The translations under genes and the position numbers were made by a program. 64,000 bases of DNA from Rhizobium croatiense (GTDB taxonomy: Bacteria > Pseudomonadota > Alphaproteobacteria > Rhizobiales > Rhizobiaceae), in the NCBI RefSeq assembly GCF_019793465.1, contig NZ_JAILYJ010000005.1, forward strand, positions 186,001-250,000, written 5' to 3'. The notes below the pieces were generated by a model. That model was given only the letters and a program-made list of their open reading frames with translations. It made no database searches and was not told the DNA's origin. Of the stretch, positions 28,410-39,522 are shown piece after piece. Position 1 is the first letter of the stretch; each line of letters starts with the position of its first letter.

Positions 28410-29672
28410 ATGGTAGAAAAGCGTGTTCAGCCACTTGCCCGCGATGCAATGGCTTATGTTCTGGCCGGCGGCAGGGGGAGCCGTCTCAAGGAACTCACCG
28501 ACCGGCGTGCCAAGCCTGCCGTCTATTTCGGCGGCAAGGCCCGTATCATCGATTTCGCCCTGTCGAACGCCCTGAACTCCGGCATCCGTCGCATCGGCGT
28601 CGCCACGCAATACAAGGCGCACTCGCTGATCCGTCACATGCAGCGCGGCTGGAACTTCTTCCGCCCTGAGCGCAACGAAAGCTTCGACATCCTGCCTGCC
28701 AGCCAGCGCGTCTCGGAAACGCAGTGGTATGAGGGCACTGCCGACGCCGTCTACCAGAACATCGACATCATCGAGGATTACGGTGTCGAATACATGGTCA
28801 TTCTCGCTGGCGACCACGTCTATAAGATGGACTACGAGTGGATGCTGCAGCAGCACGTCGATTCCGGCGCCGACGTCACCATCGGCTGCCTGGAAGTGCC
28901 GCGCATGGAGGCAGTGGGCTTCGGCGTCATGCATGTCAACGAGAAGGACGAGATCATCGCCTTCGTCGAGAAGCCGGCCGATCCGCCGCCCATTCCCGAC
29001 AAGCCGGATTTCGCGCTCGCCTCGATGGGCATCTACGTCTTCCACACCAAGTTCCTGCTCGATGCGCTGCGCCGCGATGCCGCCGATCCGACCTCGAGCC
29101 GCGATTTCGGCAAGGACATCATCCCCTATATCGTCCAGCATGGTAAGGCGGTCGCTCACCGCTTCGCCAAATCCTGCGTCCGCTCCGATTTCGAGCACGA
29201 GCCCTATTGGCGCGATGTCGGCACGATCGACGCCTACTGGCAGGCCAATATCGACCTTACGGCGATCGTTCCGGAACTCGACATCTACGACAAGTCCTGG
29301 CCGATCTGGACCTATGCCGAGATCACCCCGCCGGCGAAATTCGTCCATGACGACGAAGACCGCCGCGGCTCGGCAACCTCCTCCGTTGTGTCGGGCGACT
29401 GCATCATCTCGGGCGCCAGCCTCAACAACAGCCTGCTCTTTACCGGCGTCAGGGCCAACTCCTTCTCCAAGCTGGAAGGGGCGGTCATCCTGCCGAACGT
29501 GAAGATCGGCCGGAGGGCGCAGCTCAAGAATGTGGTGATCGACCACGGCGTCGTCATTCCGGAAGGTCTTGTTGTCGGTGAGGATGCCGAACTCGACGCC
29601 AAGCGCTTCCGGCGGACGGAAAGCGGCATTTGCCTGATCACGCAACCGATGATCGACAAGCTGGATATCTGA
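28410..29672 (+). CDS. glgC: Glucose-1-phosphate adenylyltransferase
   Basis: A 420-residue ADP-glucose pyrophosphorylase that makes ADP-glucose from glucose 1-phosphate and ATP, the committed and allosterically controlled step. The nucleotide-binding loop [20 protein letters not shown] and the substrate region [10 protein letters not shown] are visible, followed by a left-handed beta-helix C-terminal domain. The ATG at 28410 has a near-perfect ribosome-binding site (GGGAGGAG), which decides it over longer frames reaching back into glgB. It lies 19 bp after glgB and 3 bp before glgA. In the related Agrobacterium enzyme fructose 6-phosphate and pyruvate are activators; the same is expected here. 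Confidence 0.97.
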   Translation: MVEKRVQPLARDAMAYVLAGGRGSRLKELTDRRAKPAVYFGGKARIIDFALSNALNSGIRRIGVATQYKAHSLIRHMQRGWNFFRPERNESFDILPASQRVSETQWYEGTADAVYQNIDIIEDYGVEYMVILAGDHVYKMDYEWMLQQHVDSGADVTIGCLEVPRMEAVGFGVMHVNEKDEIIAFVEKPADPPPIPDKPDFALASMGIYVFHTKFLLDALRRDAADPTSSRDFGKDIIPYIVQHGKAVAHRFAKSCVRSDFEHEPYWRDVGTIDAYWQANIDLTAIVPELDIYDKSWPIWTYAEITPPAKFVHDDEDRRGSATSSVVSGDCIISGASLNNSLLFTGVRANSFSKLEGAVILPNVKIGRRAQLKNVVIDHGVVIPEGLVVGEDAELDAKRFRRTESGICLITQPMIDKLDI

Positions 29673-29675
29673 CGT

Positions 29676-31118
29676 ATGAAAGTTCTTTCGGTTTCGTCCG
29701 AAGTCTTCCCTTTGATCAAGACAGGGGGCCTGGCCGATGTGTCAGGCGCCCTGCCGATTGCTCTGAACGCCTTCGGGGTCGAAACCAAGACTCTCCTGCC
29801 CGGCTATCCCGCCGTCATGAAGGTCATTCGCGACCCGGTCGTCAGGCTCGAATTCGCGGACCTGCTCGGAGAAAAGGCGACCGTGCTCGAGGTCCGGCAC
29901 GAGGGCCTCGATCTTCTCGTCCTCCATGCCCCGGCCTATTACGACAGGCCGGGCGGCCCCTATCTCGATCCGCTCGGCAAGGACTATCCCGACAATTGGC
30001 GCCGTTTCGCCGCTCTGTCGCTCGCCGCCTCCGAGATCGCCGCCGGTCTGCTGCCCGGCTGGCGGCCGGATCTGGTCCACACGCACGATTGGCAAGCGGC
30101 GCTGACCTCCGTCTACATGCGCTATTATCCGACGCCGGAACTGCCGAGCGTGCTGACGATCCACAACATCGCCTTCCAGGGCCAGTTCGGCTCCGAGATC
30201 TTTCCAGGCCTGCGCCTGCCCGATCATGCCTTCGCCATCGACGGCGTCGAATATTACGGCACGACCGGCTTTCTGAAAGGCGGCCTGCAAACCGCCCATG
30301 CGATCACCACTGTCAGCCCCACCTATGCCGACGAGATCCTGACGCCGGAATTCGGCATGGGGCTCGAAGGCGTGATTGCCACCCGCATCGACAATCTGCA
30401 CGGCATCGTCAACGGCATTGACACCGATATCTGGAATCCGGCAACCGATCCCGTCGTCCACACCCATTACGGCCCGACGACGCTGAGGAACCGCGACGAG
30501 AATCGCCGCTCGATCGCCGAATTCTTCCATCTCGACAATGACGATGCCCCGATCTTCTGCGTCATCAGCCGTCTCACCTGGCAGAAGGGCATGGATCTCG
30601 TCGCCAACGTCGCCGACGAGATCGTCGGCATGGGCGGCAAGCTCGTCGTGCTCGGCTCCGGCGAAGCCGCACTTGAGGGCGCGCTGCTCGCTTCCGCCAG
30701 CCGTCATCCCGGCCGCATCGGCGTCTCGATCGGCTATAACGAGCCGATGTCTCATCTGATGCAGGCCGGCTGCGACGCGATCATCATCCCCTCGCGCTTC
30801 GAGCCCTGCGGCCTGACCCAGCTTTACGGTCTACGCTATGGCTGCGTGCCGATCGTGGCGCGCACCGGCGGGCTGAATGACACGGTGATCGATGCCAATC
30901 ACGCCGCCCTTGCGGCGAAAGTGGCAACCGGCATACAATTCTCACCCGTGACGGAAACGGGCATGCTGCAGGCAATCCGCCGTGCGATGCATTTTTACGC
31001 GGACCGAAAACTCTGGACCCAATTGCAAAAGCAGGGCATGAAATCGGATGTCTCCTGGGAGAAGAGCGCCGAACGCTACGCTGCCCTCTATTCAAGCCTC
31101 GTCTCGAAAGGCATGTGA
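29676..31118 (+). CDS. glgA: Glycogen synthase
   Basis: A 480-residue GT5 glycosyltransferase that extends alpha-1,4-glucan chains from ADP-glucose. The N-terminal ADP-glucose motif [13 protein letters not shown] and the second-domain block [18 protein letters not shown] are both intact, as is GTGGLND-like RTGGLNDTV. The start [18 protein letters not shown] is the normal family N-terminus. It begins 3 bp after glgC and is followed after 6 bp by pgm, so it sits within the operon. Length is standard for bacterial GlgA. Confidence 0.97.
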   Translation: MKVLSVSSEVFPLIKTGGLADVSGALPIALNAFGVETKTLLPGYPAVMKVIRDPVVRLEFADLLGEKATVLEVRHEGLDLLVLHAPAYYDRPGGPYLDPLGKDYPDNWRRFAALSLAASEIAAGLLPGWRPDLVHTHDWQAALTSVYMRYYPTPELPSVLTIHNIAFQGQFGSEIFPGLRLPDHAFAIDGVEYYGTTGFLKGGLQTAHAITTVSPTYADEILTPEFGMGLEGVIATRIDNLHGIVNGIDTDIWNPATDPVVHTHYGPTTLRNRDENRRSIAEFFHLDNDDAPIFCVISRLTWQKGMDLVANVADEIVGMGGKLVVLGSGEAALEGALLASASRHPGRIGVSIGYNEPMSHLMQAGCDAIIIPSRFEPCGLTQLYGLRYGCVPIVARTGGLNDTVIDANHAALAAKVATGIQFSPVTETGMLQAIRRAMHFYADRKLWTQLQKQGMKSDVSWEKSAERYAALYSSLVSKGM

Positions 31119-32756
<1,638 letters not shown>

Positions 32757-32768
32757 TCCGGGGGAAAC

Positions 32769-34748
32769 ATGCGCGGGAACAATGCGGCGCAGGCCGGCGC
32801 GATCGTCTTCGACACCGGCGTCGAATTTGCCGTCTGGTCGCATCATGCCGCGCAGGTCGAGCTCTGCCTGTTCGACAATGACGGCAACAGGGAATTCGCG
32901 CGCCTGCCGATGGCGCGCGACGGCAACCAGGTCCATCGCCTCTTCGTCGATGGCCTCAGGCAAGGCGCCCGCTTCGGCTATCGTGCCGACGGTATCTACG
33001 CGCCGGACAACGGCCTCTGGTTCGATCCGTCGAAATTGCTGATCGACCCCTATGCCAAGGAGATCGACCGGCCGTTCCGTTACGATCCCCGCCTCGGCAT
33101 CTACGGCGAAGACAGCCAGGATCTGATGCCGAAGGCGATCGTCACCTCAGATACGCGCGCCGCCATTGCCAAGCCGCTCTTCAAACCGGGCGGCTTCATC
33201 TACGAAGTGGCGGTGCGGCCCTTCACCATTCTTCATCCCGACATACCGGACCGCCAGCGCGGCACCATCGCCGCCCTAGCCCATCCCTCGGTCATCGCCC
33301 ACCTGAAGCGGATCGGTGTCGATGCCGTCGAACTGATGCCGATCACCGCCTGGGTCGACGAACGCCACCTGCCACCGCTCGGCCTCACCAATGGCTGGGG
33401 CTACAATCCGGTCGCCTTCATGGCGCTCGATCCTCGGCTCGCCCCCGGCGGCATGACCGAGCTGCGCGAGACGGTCGCCGCCCTGCATGCCGAGGGCATC
33501 GCGGTTATCCTCGACCTCGTCTTCAACCATACCGGCGAGAGCGACCGGTACGGCACAACGCTGTCGCTGCGCGGCCTCGACAACCTACATTATTTTCGCC
33601 ATGTCCAGAATGGCCCGGGCGAACTGGTCAACGATACGGGAACCGGCAACACGCTCGCCTGCGACCATCCCGAAGTTCGCCGTCTCGTCATCGACAGCCT
33701 GCGCCATTTCGTGCTCAACGCCGGCGTCGACGGTTTTCGCTTCGATCTTGCGCCCGTCCTCGGCCGAACCGCGACCGGCTTCGAGCGCGATGGCGGAACG
33801 CTTGCCGCGATTCTGGCCGATAATGTGCTCGCCGACCGGATCATGATCGCCGAACCCTGGGACATCGGTCCCGGCGGTTACCAGCTCGGCAACTTCCCGC
33901 CGCCCTTCCTCGAATGGAACGACCGGGTTCGCGACGATTTGCGCTGCTATTGGCGCGGCGACCAGTGGAAGACCGGCGCGCTGGCAACCGCGCTTGCCGG
34001 TTCTTCCGACATCTTCGCCCGCAATGACGGCAAAGGGACGCGCAGCGTCAATTTCCTTGCCGCCCATGACGGCTTCACGCTGATCGATCTCGTCTCCTAT
34101 GCCGGAAAGCACAACGACGCCAATGGCGAGCACAATCGCGACGGCCATAATGAGAACCACTCGTGGAACAATGGCGTCGAAGGCGAAACCCTTTACCCCT
34201 CGATCCGCAAGCGCCGGATAAACGATGTGATGGCGCTGATATCAACGCTCTTTGTCACCCGCGGCAGCATCATGCTGACGGCCGGCGACGAAGGCGGACG
34301 CAGCCAGCGCGGCAACAACAATGCCTATTGCCAGGACAACGAGATCACCTGGCTCGACTGGAAGACATTGAATGAGGATCTCATCGCCCATACCGCCTTC
34401 GTTGCCGGGCTGCGCCGCCGCTTCACCGTCTTTTCCGAAACGGATTTCCTGTCGGGAAATGGCGACGTCGAATGGATTTCGGTTTCGGGCGAACCGATGA
34501 CGGTCGCCGAATGGGAGACGCCGTCGCTCGCCGTCCTCGGCATGCTGCTGGCAACCGGCGACCAGGCCTCGAAAGGCAAACGCACCCGGCTTGCCGTGCT
34601 CCTCAATCGTTCCGAAACCCGCGAGCTCTTTACGCTTCCGTCGGAAGGCGAAGCTTGCTGGCGTCAATTGACGCCGGCGGGCGTGAAGAAGGCCGGCCCC
34701 CGAGTTACCGTCGAGCCACGCTCCGTCGCCTTTTTCATAGAAAAATGA
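32769..34748 (+). CDS. glgX: Glycogen debranching enzyme
   Basis: A 659-residue GH13 isoamylase-type enzyme that hydrolyses the alpha-1,6 links of limit dextrin left by phosphorylase. A CBM48-like N-terminal domain (EFAVWSHHAAQVELCLFD) leads into the barrel, with nucleophile Asp in GVDGFRFDLAPVLGR, acid Glu in MIAEPWDIGPGGYQLGNFP and the histidine-aspartate pair in FLAAHDGFTLIDLVSY. The motif NENHSWNNGVEG is typical of GlgX. The ATG is preceded by GGGGGAAAC and lies 12 bp after pgm. It is the last gene of the six-gene glycogen operon. Confidence 0.95.
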   Translation: MRGNNAAQAGAIVFDTGVEFAVWSHHAAQVELCLFDNDGNREFARLPMARDGNQVHRLFVDGLRQGARFGYRADGIYAPDNGLWFDPSKLLIDPYAKEIDRPFRYDPRLGIYGEDSQDLMPKAIVTSDTRAAIAKPLFKPGGFIYEVAVRPFTILHPDIPDRQRGTIAALAHPSVIAHLKRIGVDAVELMPITAWVDERHLPPLGLTNGWGYNPVAFMALDPRLAPGGMTELRETVAALHAEGIAVILDLVFNHTGESDRYGTTLSLRGLDNLHYFRHVQNGPGELVNDTGTGNTLACDHPEVRRLVIDSLRHFVLNAGVDGFRFDLAPVLGRTATGFERDGGTLAAILADNVLADRIMIAEPWDIGPGGYQLGNFPPPFLEWNDRVRDDLRCYWRGDQWKTGALATALAGSSDIFARNDGKGTRSVNFLAAHDGFTLIDLVSYAGKHNDANGEHNRDGHNENHSWNNGVEGETLYPSIRKRRINDVMALISTLFVTRGSIMLTAGDEGGRSQRGNNNAYCQDNEITWLDWKTLNEDLIAHTAFVAGLRRRFTVFSETDFLSGNGDVEWISVSGEPMTVAEWETPSLAVLGMLLATGDQASKGKRTRLAVLLNRSETRELFTLPSEGEACWRQLTPAGVKKAGPRVTVEPRSVAFFIEK

Positions 34749-34840
34749 CCGGCGCCTCCCATTGGCGCAAATCCTTGTCGCAATCGTCATAAATGCACGA
34801 TAAGGCTTTGGCGCGGCGGGCTTATCTGACGAGGGAATGC

Positions 34841-35329
34841 ATGGGCACGGAAATTTCACTCTCCGACGTGCGGGGATTGATCGGCATGGAAACGGGCCTT
34901 TCGGATTGGATCACCGTCGACCAGACGATGATCGATGCCTTTGCGGGGGCAACGGATGACCACCAGTTCATTCACGTCGATCCCGAGCGCGCCGCCGCCG
35001 AAAGCCCCTTCGGCGGCACCATCGCCCATGGCTTCCTGACACTGTCTCTGCTCTCGGCGATGAATTACAACTGCCTGCCGAAAGTGCGCGAGCAGACCAT
35101 GGGCATCAATTACGGCTTCGACCGCGTCCGCTTCATGACGCCGGTCAAAAGCGGCGCCCGCGTGCGCGGCCGCTTCCTGCTCTCCGACGCCCGCTTCCGT
35201 GGCGGCGGCATGCTGATGACCACCTACGACGTCACAATCGAAATCGAAAACGAGAAGAAGCCGGCCCTGACGGCAAAATGGATCACCATCATCCAGTTCG
35301 ACCCGAAGGATCGTCCCGAGGACGCGTAA
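34841..35329 (+). CDS. MaoC-like (R)-specific enoyl-CoA hydratase / NodN-family protein
   Basis: A 162-residue hot-dog-fold hydratase. The active-site pattern is in QTMIDAFAGATDDHQFIHVD (catalytic Asp and His) followed by PFGGTIAHGFLTLSLLS. Relatives hydrate trans-2-enoyl-CoA to (R)-3-hydroxyacyl-CoA, for instance for polyhydroxyalkanoate synthesis, and the family includes nodulation protein NodN. I chose the ATG at 34841 because GAGGGA lies just before it and MGTEISLSDVRGLIG aligns with family starts; an ATG at 34793 would add 16 residues without a site. It is about 90 bp after glgX and could be read from the same transcript, but there is no functional link to glycogen. Substrate unknown. 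Confidence 0.88.
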   Translation: MGTEISLSDVRGLIGMETGLSDWITVDQTMIDAFAGATDDHQFIHVDPERAAAESPFGGTIAHGFLTLSLLSAMNYNCLPKVREQTMGINYGFDRVRFMTPVKSGARVRGRFLLSDARFRGGGMLMTTYDVTIEIENEKKPALTAKWITIIQFDPKDRPEDA

Positions 35330-35336
35330 GATGCGG

Positions 35337-35492
35337 CTATGATTTCGCAGAATTGAAGACCGCTTCAAGAGCGTGGCTGTCCGGATCGATGTCATCCCAG
35401 ACCCTGACATAACCGAGAGCGCCGAGGGCGGCATCGTAAAATGCCGCCGACCGCTCTATATCGGAAACGCCGAGGGAGGCATGATGCAGCAT
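35337..35492 (-). pseudogene. Truncated VOC/glyoxalase-family remnant
   Basis: A 51-codon frame starts MLHHASLGVSDIERSAAFYD and continues AALGALGYVRVWDD, which is the first beta-alpha-beta unit of vicinal-oxygen-chelate (glyoxalase/bleomycin resistance) proteins, including a possible metal-ligand histidine. It then loses family resemblance (DIDPDSHALEAVFNSAKS) and stops. Full family members have about 120-130 residues, so roughly the last two thirds are missing. It lies between the convergent MaoC gene and soxG. The likely explanation is decay by deletion at its 3' end; a functional micro-protein is less likely. Confidence 0.65.
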
Positions 35493-35540
35493 CCGTCCTC
35501 CTTCGAATGAGCGCCCAATACCGGCAGGACTGATCCGGGC

Positions 35541-36089
35541 TCAATGGCCGGCATCATGAGCCGCCTCGTTGAGCAGCCCGAAGACGAAGTCGGAAAACGA
35601 CCGCCAGCATTCGACCCGGAACGTCTGTTCATCCGTGCGCAGAAGCACGATTTCCGCCTTGCCGAAGATCGTGCGAGACGCAGCCCCGACCGGAAACGAA
35701 GAAAGCGACAGATCCTGCGGGCAGCCGGCGGCAAGCGTCTTTTCCGCGCCCGGTCCCGAGACGATGATCGCGACATTGCGGTGGGAAACGTCGGTCGCCG
35801 AATGCACGGCACGGAGGCCGGAAAGCACCGCCATCAGATCGGCGCCATCCTCGTCGATTACCAGCCATTCGTCCGGCCCGATCCAGAGCGCTGAGCGCAC
35901 GCCGGCCCGACTGGAGGTCTTCGGAGCGTTCGGCACGGTGAGACCGAGCGCTTTGGTAAGCGCGGCAAGCGATTCCGCCGGGGCGCGCAGTGCCACCCGG
36001 CTCGCTGCCGGTGCCACCGTCAGCCGTACCGTTGCGGAGCCGCCGAGACGGCCGGCAAGCACTGGCTTGCGAATTGCGACATCAGCCAT
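35541..36089 (-). CDS. soxG: Sarcosine oxidase, gamma subunit
   Basis: A 182-residue subunit of heterotetrameric sarcosine oxidase, related to the aminomethyltransferase C-terminal region. The segments ALWIGPDEWLVID and VHSATDVSHRNVAIIVSGPGA are typical. I chose the ATG at 36089 because MADVAIRKPVLAGRLGG is the family N-terminus; it overlaps the soxA stop by 8 bp. It is the last gene of the soxBDAG operon. The subunit has no cofactor of its own and stabilises the complex. Confidence 0.92.
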   Translation of the reverse strand: MADVAIRKPVLAGRLGGSATVRLTVAPAASRVALRAPAESLAALTKALGLTVPNAPKTSSRAGVRSALWIGPDEWLVIDEDGADLMAVLSGLRAVHSATDVSHRNVAIIVSGPGAEKTLAAGCPQDLSLSSFPVGAASRTIFGKAEIVLLRTDEQTFRVECWRSFSDFVFGLLNEAAHDAGH

Positions 36090-39075
36090 GGATGCGGCCT
36101 CCTTCCTTGTCAAAGAATACCAGATCCGTCACCTCGACGGCGATCGTCCGGTCCGGCATCGGCACGTAGAGCGTCTCGCCCATCCGCGCCCGGCCACCGG
36201 CGACGAGCGCGAAGGCGATCGACCGGCCGCAGTTTTCCGACCAATAGGCCGAGGTGACGTGGCCGAGCATCGTCATCGGCTTCGGCTCGTTCGGGTTCGC
36301 GACGACCTGCGCGCCTTCTTCGAGCACCAGCTTCGGATCCTTAGTGACAAGTCCGACAAGCTGCTTGCGTCCCTCCTTCACGAGGTCCGGCCGCTGCAGG
36401 CCGCGAATGCCGACAAAGTCCTTCTTCTTCTTCGAAACAGCCCAGGCAACGCCCGCGTCATCAGGCGTAACCGTCCCGTCAGTATCCTGGCCGACAATGA
36501 TGTAGCCCTTTTCGGCGCGCAGCACGTGCATCGTCTCGGTACCGTAGACGCAGGCGCCGAGCGGCTCGGCATTGGCCCACACCGCTTCCAGCACCGACTG
36601 GCCATAATCGGCCGGCACGTTGATTTCGAAACCGATTTCGCCGGTGAAGGAGACGCGGAAGAGCCGTGCGGGCACGCCGCAGACCGTGCATTCGGCAACG
36701 CTCATATGCGGGAAGGCCTCGTTTGAGAGGTCGACCCCTTCGACCAGCGGCTCGACGATCGCGCGCGCCTTCGGTCCCTGTACGGCAATGACTGCCCATT
36801 GCTCGGTGACCGAGGTCAGCCATACCTTCAGGTCCGGGAATTCCGTCTGCAGGTAATCTTCCATGTGGTGAAGAACGCGCGGCGCTCCGCCGGTCGTCGT
36901 CGTGACATGGAAACGGTCCTCGGCCAGTCGCCCGACGACGCCGTCGTCATATACGAAGCCGTCTTCGCGGGTCATGATCCCGTAGCGAGCCTTGCCCGGC
37001 TTCAGCGTATCCCAGGCATTGGTGTAGATGAGGTTGAGGAACTTCGCCGCATCCGGGCCCACCACCTCGATCTTGCCAAGCGTCGAAGCGTCGAAAATAC
37101 CGGCCGACTCTCGGGCTGTGCGGCATTCGCGCGCGACCGCCTGATGCATGTTCTCGCCGGCACGCGGATAGAACCAGGCGCGTTTCCAGTTGCCGACATC
37201 CTCGAAAACGGCACCATGGGCTTCTTCCCAGCCATGCAGCGGCGTTTTGCGCGTCGGATCGAACAACTCTCCGCGCGAATGGCCGATCAGCGTGCCGTAG
37301 GTGACCGGCGTGTAGGGCGCGCGGAAGGTGGTGAGGCCGACCTGCGGGATTTCCTTGCCGAGCATTTCGGCGGCGATCGCCAAGCCATGCATGTTGGAAA
37401 GCTTGCCCTGGTCCGAGGCCATGCCGTTAGTCGTAAAGCGCTTGATGTGCTCGATCGAATGCATGCCCTCGCGCACGGCAAGGCGGATATCCTTGGCACA
37501 GACATCGTGCTGGAAGTCGATAAAGGCCTTGCCGTTGGTTTTCGGCCCGGCGCCTTCGGCGGCACCGATCATGCCGCCCGTCCATTCAAAGGCCTGCTCG
37601 GCCGACATTGCGATCTTCTCGCCGCTGCTTCCGCCGGTGGCCTGCGCCATCAGTTCGCCGGCGGCAAGCGATTCCTCGATCGTCCGCTGCAAGTCGTCAG
37701 TGCCGTTGCAGGCGCCGACCGACAGGCAATCCTGCGCGTAGGAGCCGGGCAGGAAACGCTGGCTTTCAGCGTCGAAGGCCACTTTGCCGCGCGACTGCGA
37801 GAACAGATGCACGGACGGTGTCCAGCCGGCCGAAACCAGCAGCGCATCGACGGCGATCTTGCGCGGCGAACCGCCGCCGTTGCGCGCCACCGTCATCGAC
37901 GAGATGCGCAGCCGCCCCGCGGTGTTGATCACCGACTGGCCGACCAGCACGTCGATGCCGAGCGCGCGCGCCTCCGCCAGCACCACCGCGCCCGGCGCCT
38001 GCCGGCAATCGACGATGGCGGCGATCGAAACGCCGGCGCGCTTCAGATCGAAGGCCGTTTCATAAGCCGAGTCATGCGCCGTGTAGATGCCGACATTCTT
38101 GCCGACGGCGACGCCGTAATGATTGAGATAGGTCCGCGCCGCCGAGGCCAGCATGATGCCCGGCCGGTCGTTATTCGGAAATACCATGTGCCGTTCGATC
38201 GCGCCGTTGGCGAGGATCACCCGCTTGGCCCGGACCTGCCAGAGCCGTTCGCGCGGCAGATCATGGGCGGGATTGGCGAGATGGTCGGTGACGCGCTCGG
38301 CCAGGCCGACAAAATTGTGGTTGTAGTAGCCGAAGGCAGTCGTGCGCAACAGCACTTGGACATTGTCCATCGCCTTCAGCTGCGCCACGGCCTTCTGCGC
38401 CCAGGTGAAGCCGTCCTGCCCATCGATCTTGGCGCCGGCATCATGGCGCAACGCGCCACCCGCCTCCGCCTGCTCGTCGCAGAGGATCACCCTGACGCCA
38501 GTCCGGGCCGCGGCCAGCGCCGCAGAAAGCCCGGCAACGCCGCCGCCAACCACCAGCACGTCGCAATGAGCGTAACGGCTGGTATAATGGTCCGGATCGC
38601 CTTCCGTCGGGGCAACACCGAGGCCGGCGGCGCGACGGATGAGCGGTTCATAGACGTGCTTCCAGGCAGCGCGCGGCCACATGAAGGTTTTGTAGTAAAA
38701 GCCGGCGGCGAAGAACGGCGACATCAGATTGTTGATGGCCCCGACATCGCGGGCAAGCGAGGGCCAGCGGTTCTGCGAGCTGACGATCATGCCGTCGAAG
38801 ACTTCCTGCACGGTGGCGCGCACGTTCGGCTGCTTGCGTGCTGCATCGCGAGCGACGTCGATCAGGGCGTTCGGCTCCTCGGCGCCGGCTGAAAGAATGC
38901 CGCGCGGCCGGTGATATTTGAACGAACGGCCGACAAGGTGCACGCCGTGGGCGATCAGCGCCGAGGCGACGCTATCGCCTTCGAGCGCCGTGTAGGTCTT
39001 GCCGTCGAAGCTGAAGCGCGCGGTTTTGGCCGGCGTCAGGCGCCCCTTGCCGGCGATACGATTGACGCCGCTCAT
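36082..39075 (-). CDS. soxA: Sarcosine oxidase, alpha subunit
   Basis: A 997-residue subunit binding NAD+ and tetrahydrofolate. The N-terminal region (about 1-100) resembles a ferredoxin-like domain (TYTALEGDSVASALIAHG). The dinucleotide fold follows, with VLVVGGGVAGLSAALAAART (about 170-190). From about residue 600 the C-terminal half is a GcvT-like aminomethyltransferase domain, which transfers the methylene group from sarcosine to folate, giving 5,10-methylenetetrahydrofolate. Length is normal for the heterotetrameric type. The ATG overlaps the soxD stop by 4 bp. The protein works in the cytoplasm with SoxB, SoxD and SoxG. Confidence 0.96.
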   Translation of the reverse strand: MSGVNRIAGKGRLTPAKTARFSFDGKTYTALEGDSVASALIAHGVHLVGRSFKYHRPRGILSAGAEEPNALIDVARDAARKQPNVRATVQEVFDGMIVSSQNRWPSLARDVGAINNLMSPFFAAGFYYKTFMWPRAAWKHVYEPLIRRAAGLGVAPTEGDPDHYTSRYAHCDVLVVGGGVAGLSAALAAARTGVRVILCDEQAEAGGALRHDAGAKIDGQDGFTWAQKAVAQLKAMDNVQVLLRTTAFGYYNHNFVGLAERVTDHLANPAHDLPRERLWQVRAKRVILANGAIERHMVFPNNDRPGIMLASAARTYLNHYGVAVGKNVGIYTAHDSAYETAFDLKRAGVSIAAIVDCRQAPGAVVLAEARALGIDVLVGQSVINTAGRLRISSMTVARNGGGSPRKIAVDALLVSAGWTPSVHLFSQSRGKVAFDAESQRFLPGSYAQDCLSVGACNGTDDLQRTIEESLAAGELMAQATGGSSGEKIAMSAEQAFEWTGGMIGAAEGAGPKTNGKAFIDFQHDVCAKDIRLAVREGMHSIEHIKRFTTNGMASDQGKLSNMHGLAIAAEMLGKEIPQVGLTTFRAPYTPVTYGTLIGHSRGELFDPTRKTPLHGWEEAHGAVFEDVGNWKRAWFYPRAGENMHQAVARECRTARESAGIFDASTLGKIEVVGPDAAKFLNLIYTNAWDTLKPGKARYGIMTREDGFVYDDGVVGRLAEDRFHVTTTTGGAPRVLHHMEDYLQTEFPDLKVWLTSVTEQWAVIAVQGPKARAIVEPLVEGVDLSNEAFPHMSVAECTVCGVPARLFRVSFTGEIGFEINVPADYGQSVLEAVWANAEPLGACVYGTETMHVLRAEKGYIIVGQDTDGTVTPDDAGVAWAVSKKKKDFVGIRGLQRPDLVKEGRKQLVGLVTKDPKLVLEEGAQVVANPNEPKPMTMLGHVTSAYWSENCGRSIAFALVAGGRARMGETLYVPMPDRTIAVEVTDLVFFDKEGGRIHG

Positions 39076-39413
39076 TGCGCCTCTCCTTCCAGTGCTTCAT
39101 ATGTCTCGACAGGCGCATGCTTCTCGGCAGCAGCGCCGACCACAGGCTTCGGCTCACCGGCCTGATAGGTCATGAGGAACTTGTCGCTCACCGTGTCGCG
39201 GACTGCATTGAAGAAACGTCCGCAGCCATGGATGTGCCGCCAGCGTTCGAATATCAGCCCCTTCGGATTGTCGCGCAGAAAGAAATAGGCTTCGAATTCC
39301 GCGTCCGAGATCGAGGCGATATCTGCGGGCCGCGCAATATGCGCGTCACCCGCGCCGCGGAATTCGAGCTCGGAGCGCTCTTCCTGGCAGTAAGGGCAAT
39401 GGATCAGCAGCAT
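39072..39413 (-). CDS. soxD: Sarcosine oxidase, delta subunit
   Basis: A 113-residue zinc-binding subunit, start MLLIHCPYCQEERSELEFRG. The CPYC pair (Cys6, Cys9) and later HIHGCGRFFNAVRDT supply the zinc ligands seen in heterotetrameric sarcosine oxidases. The family-typical block FEAYFFLRDNPKGLIFERW is present. The stop overlaps the soxA start by 4 bp. A 109-bp gap holding a palindromic repeat separates it from soxB. At 113 residues it is slightly longer than usual because of a low-complexity C-terminal tail. Confidence 0.93.
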   Translation of the reverse strand: MLLIHCPYCQEERSELEFRGAGDAHIARPADIASISDAEFEAYFFLRDNPKGLIFERWRHIHGCGRFFNAVRDTVSDKFLMTYQAGEPKPVVGAAAEKHAPVETYEALEGEAQ

Positions 39414-39430
39414 GTAGGATTTCCTTCTCC

Positions 39431-39482
39431 TCCACTTCTCCCCAGCGGGGAGAAGGTGCCTGAAAGACGGATGAGGGGGTGA
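39431..39482. repeat. Rhizobial-type palindromic intergenic repeat between soxB and soxD
   Basis: CTTCTCCCC at 39435-39443 pairs exactly with GGGGAGAAG at 39447-39455 across an AGC spacer. It is followed by a G-rich tail reading GACGGATGAGGGGGTGAG. Short elements of this kind occur in many copies between genes in Rhizobium genomes. Here the hairpin sits inside an operon, where it could reduce or process downstream transcript. Family assignment (RIME-like or another) needs a genome-wide comparison. Confidence 0.65.
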
Positions 39483-39522
39483 GCGACGAAAGCAGCGAGC
39501 GTGAGCACGAAAACACCCATCG

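Noticed and set aside
34793-34840. Upstream ATG for the MaoC-like gene
   Set aside because: No ribosome-binding site and no family alignment for the added 16 residues; ATG 34841 has GAGGGA before it.
36799-38892. Open frame of 697 codons on the plus strand opposite soxA
   Set aside because: Arginine/histidine-rich translation without domains; soxA on the other strand is unmistakable.
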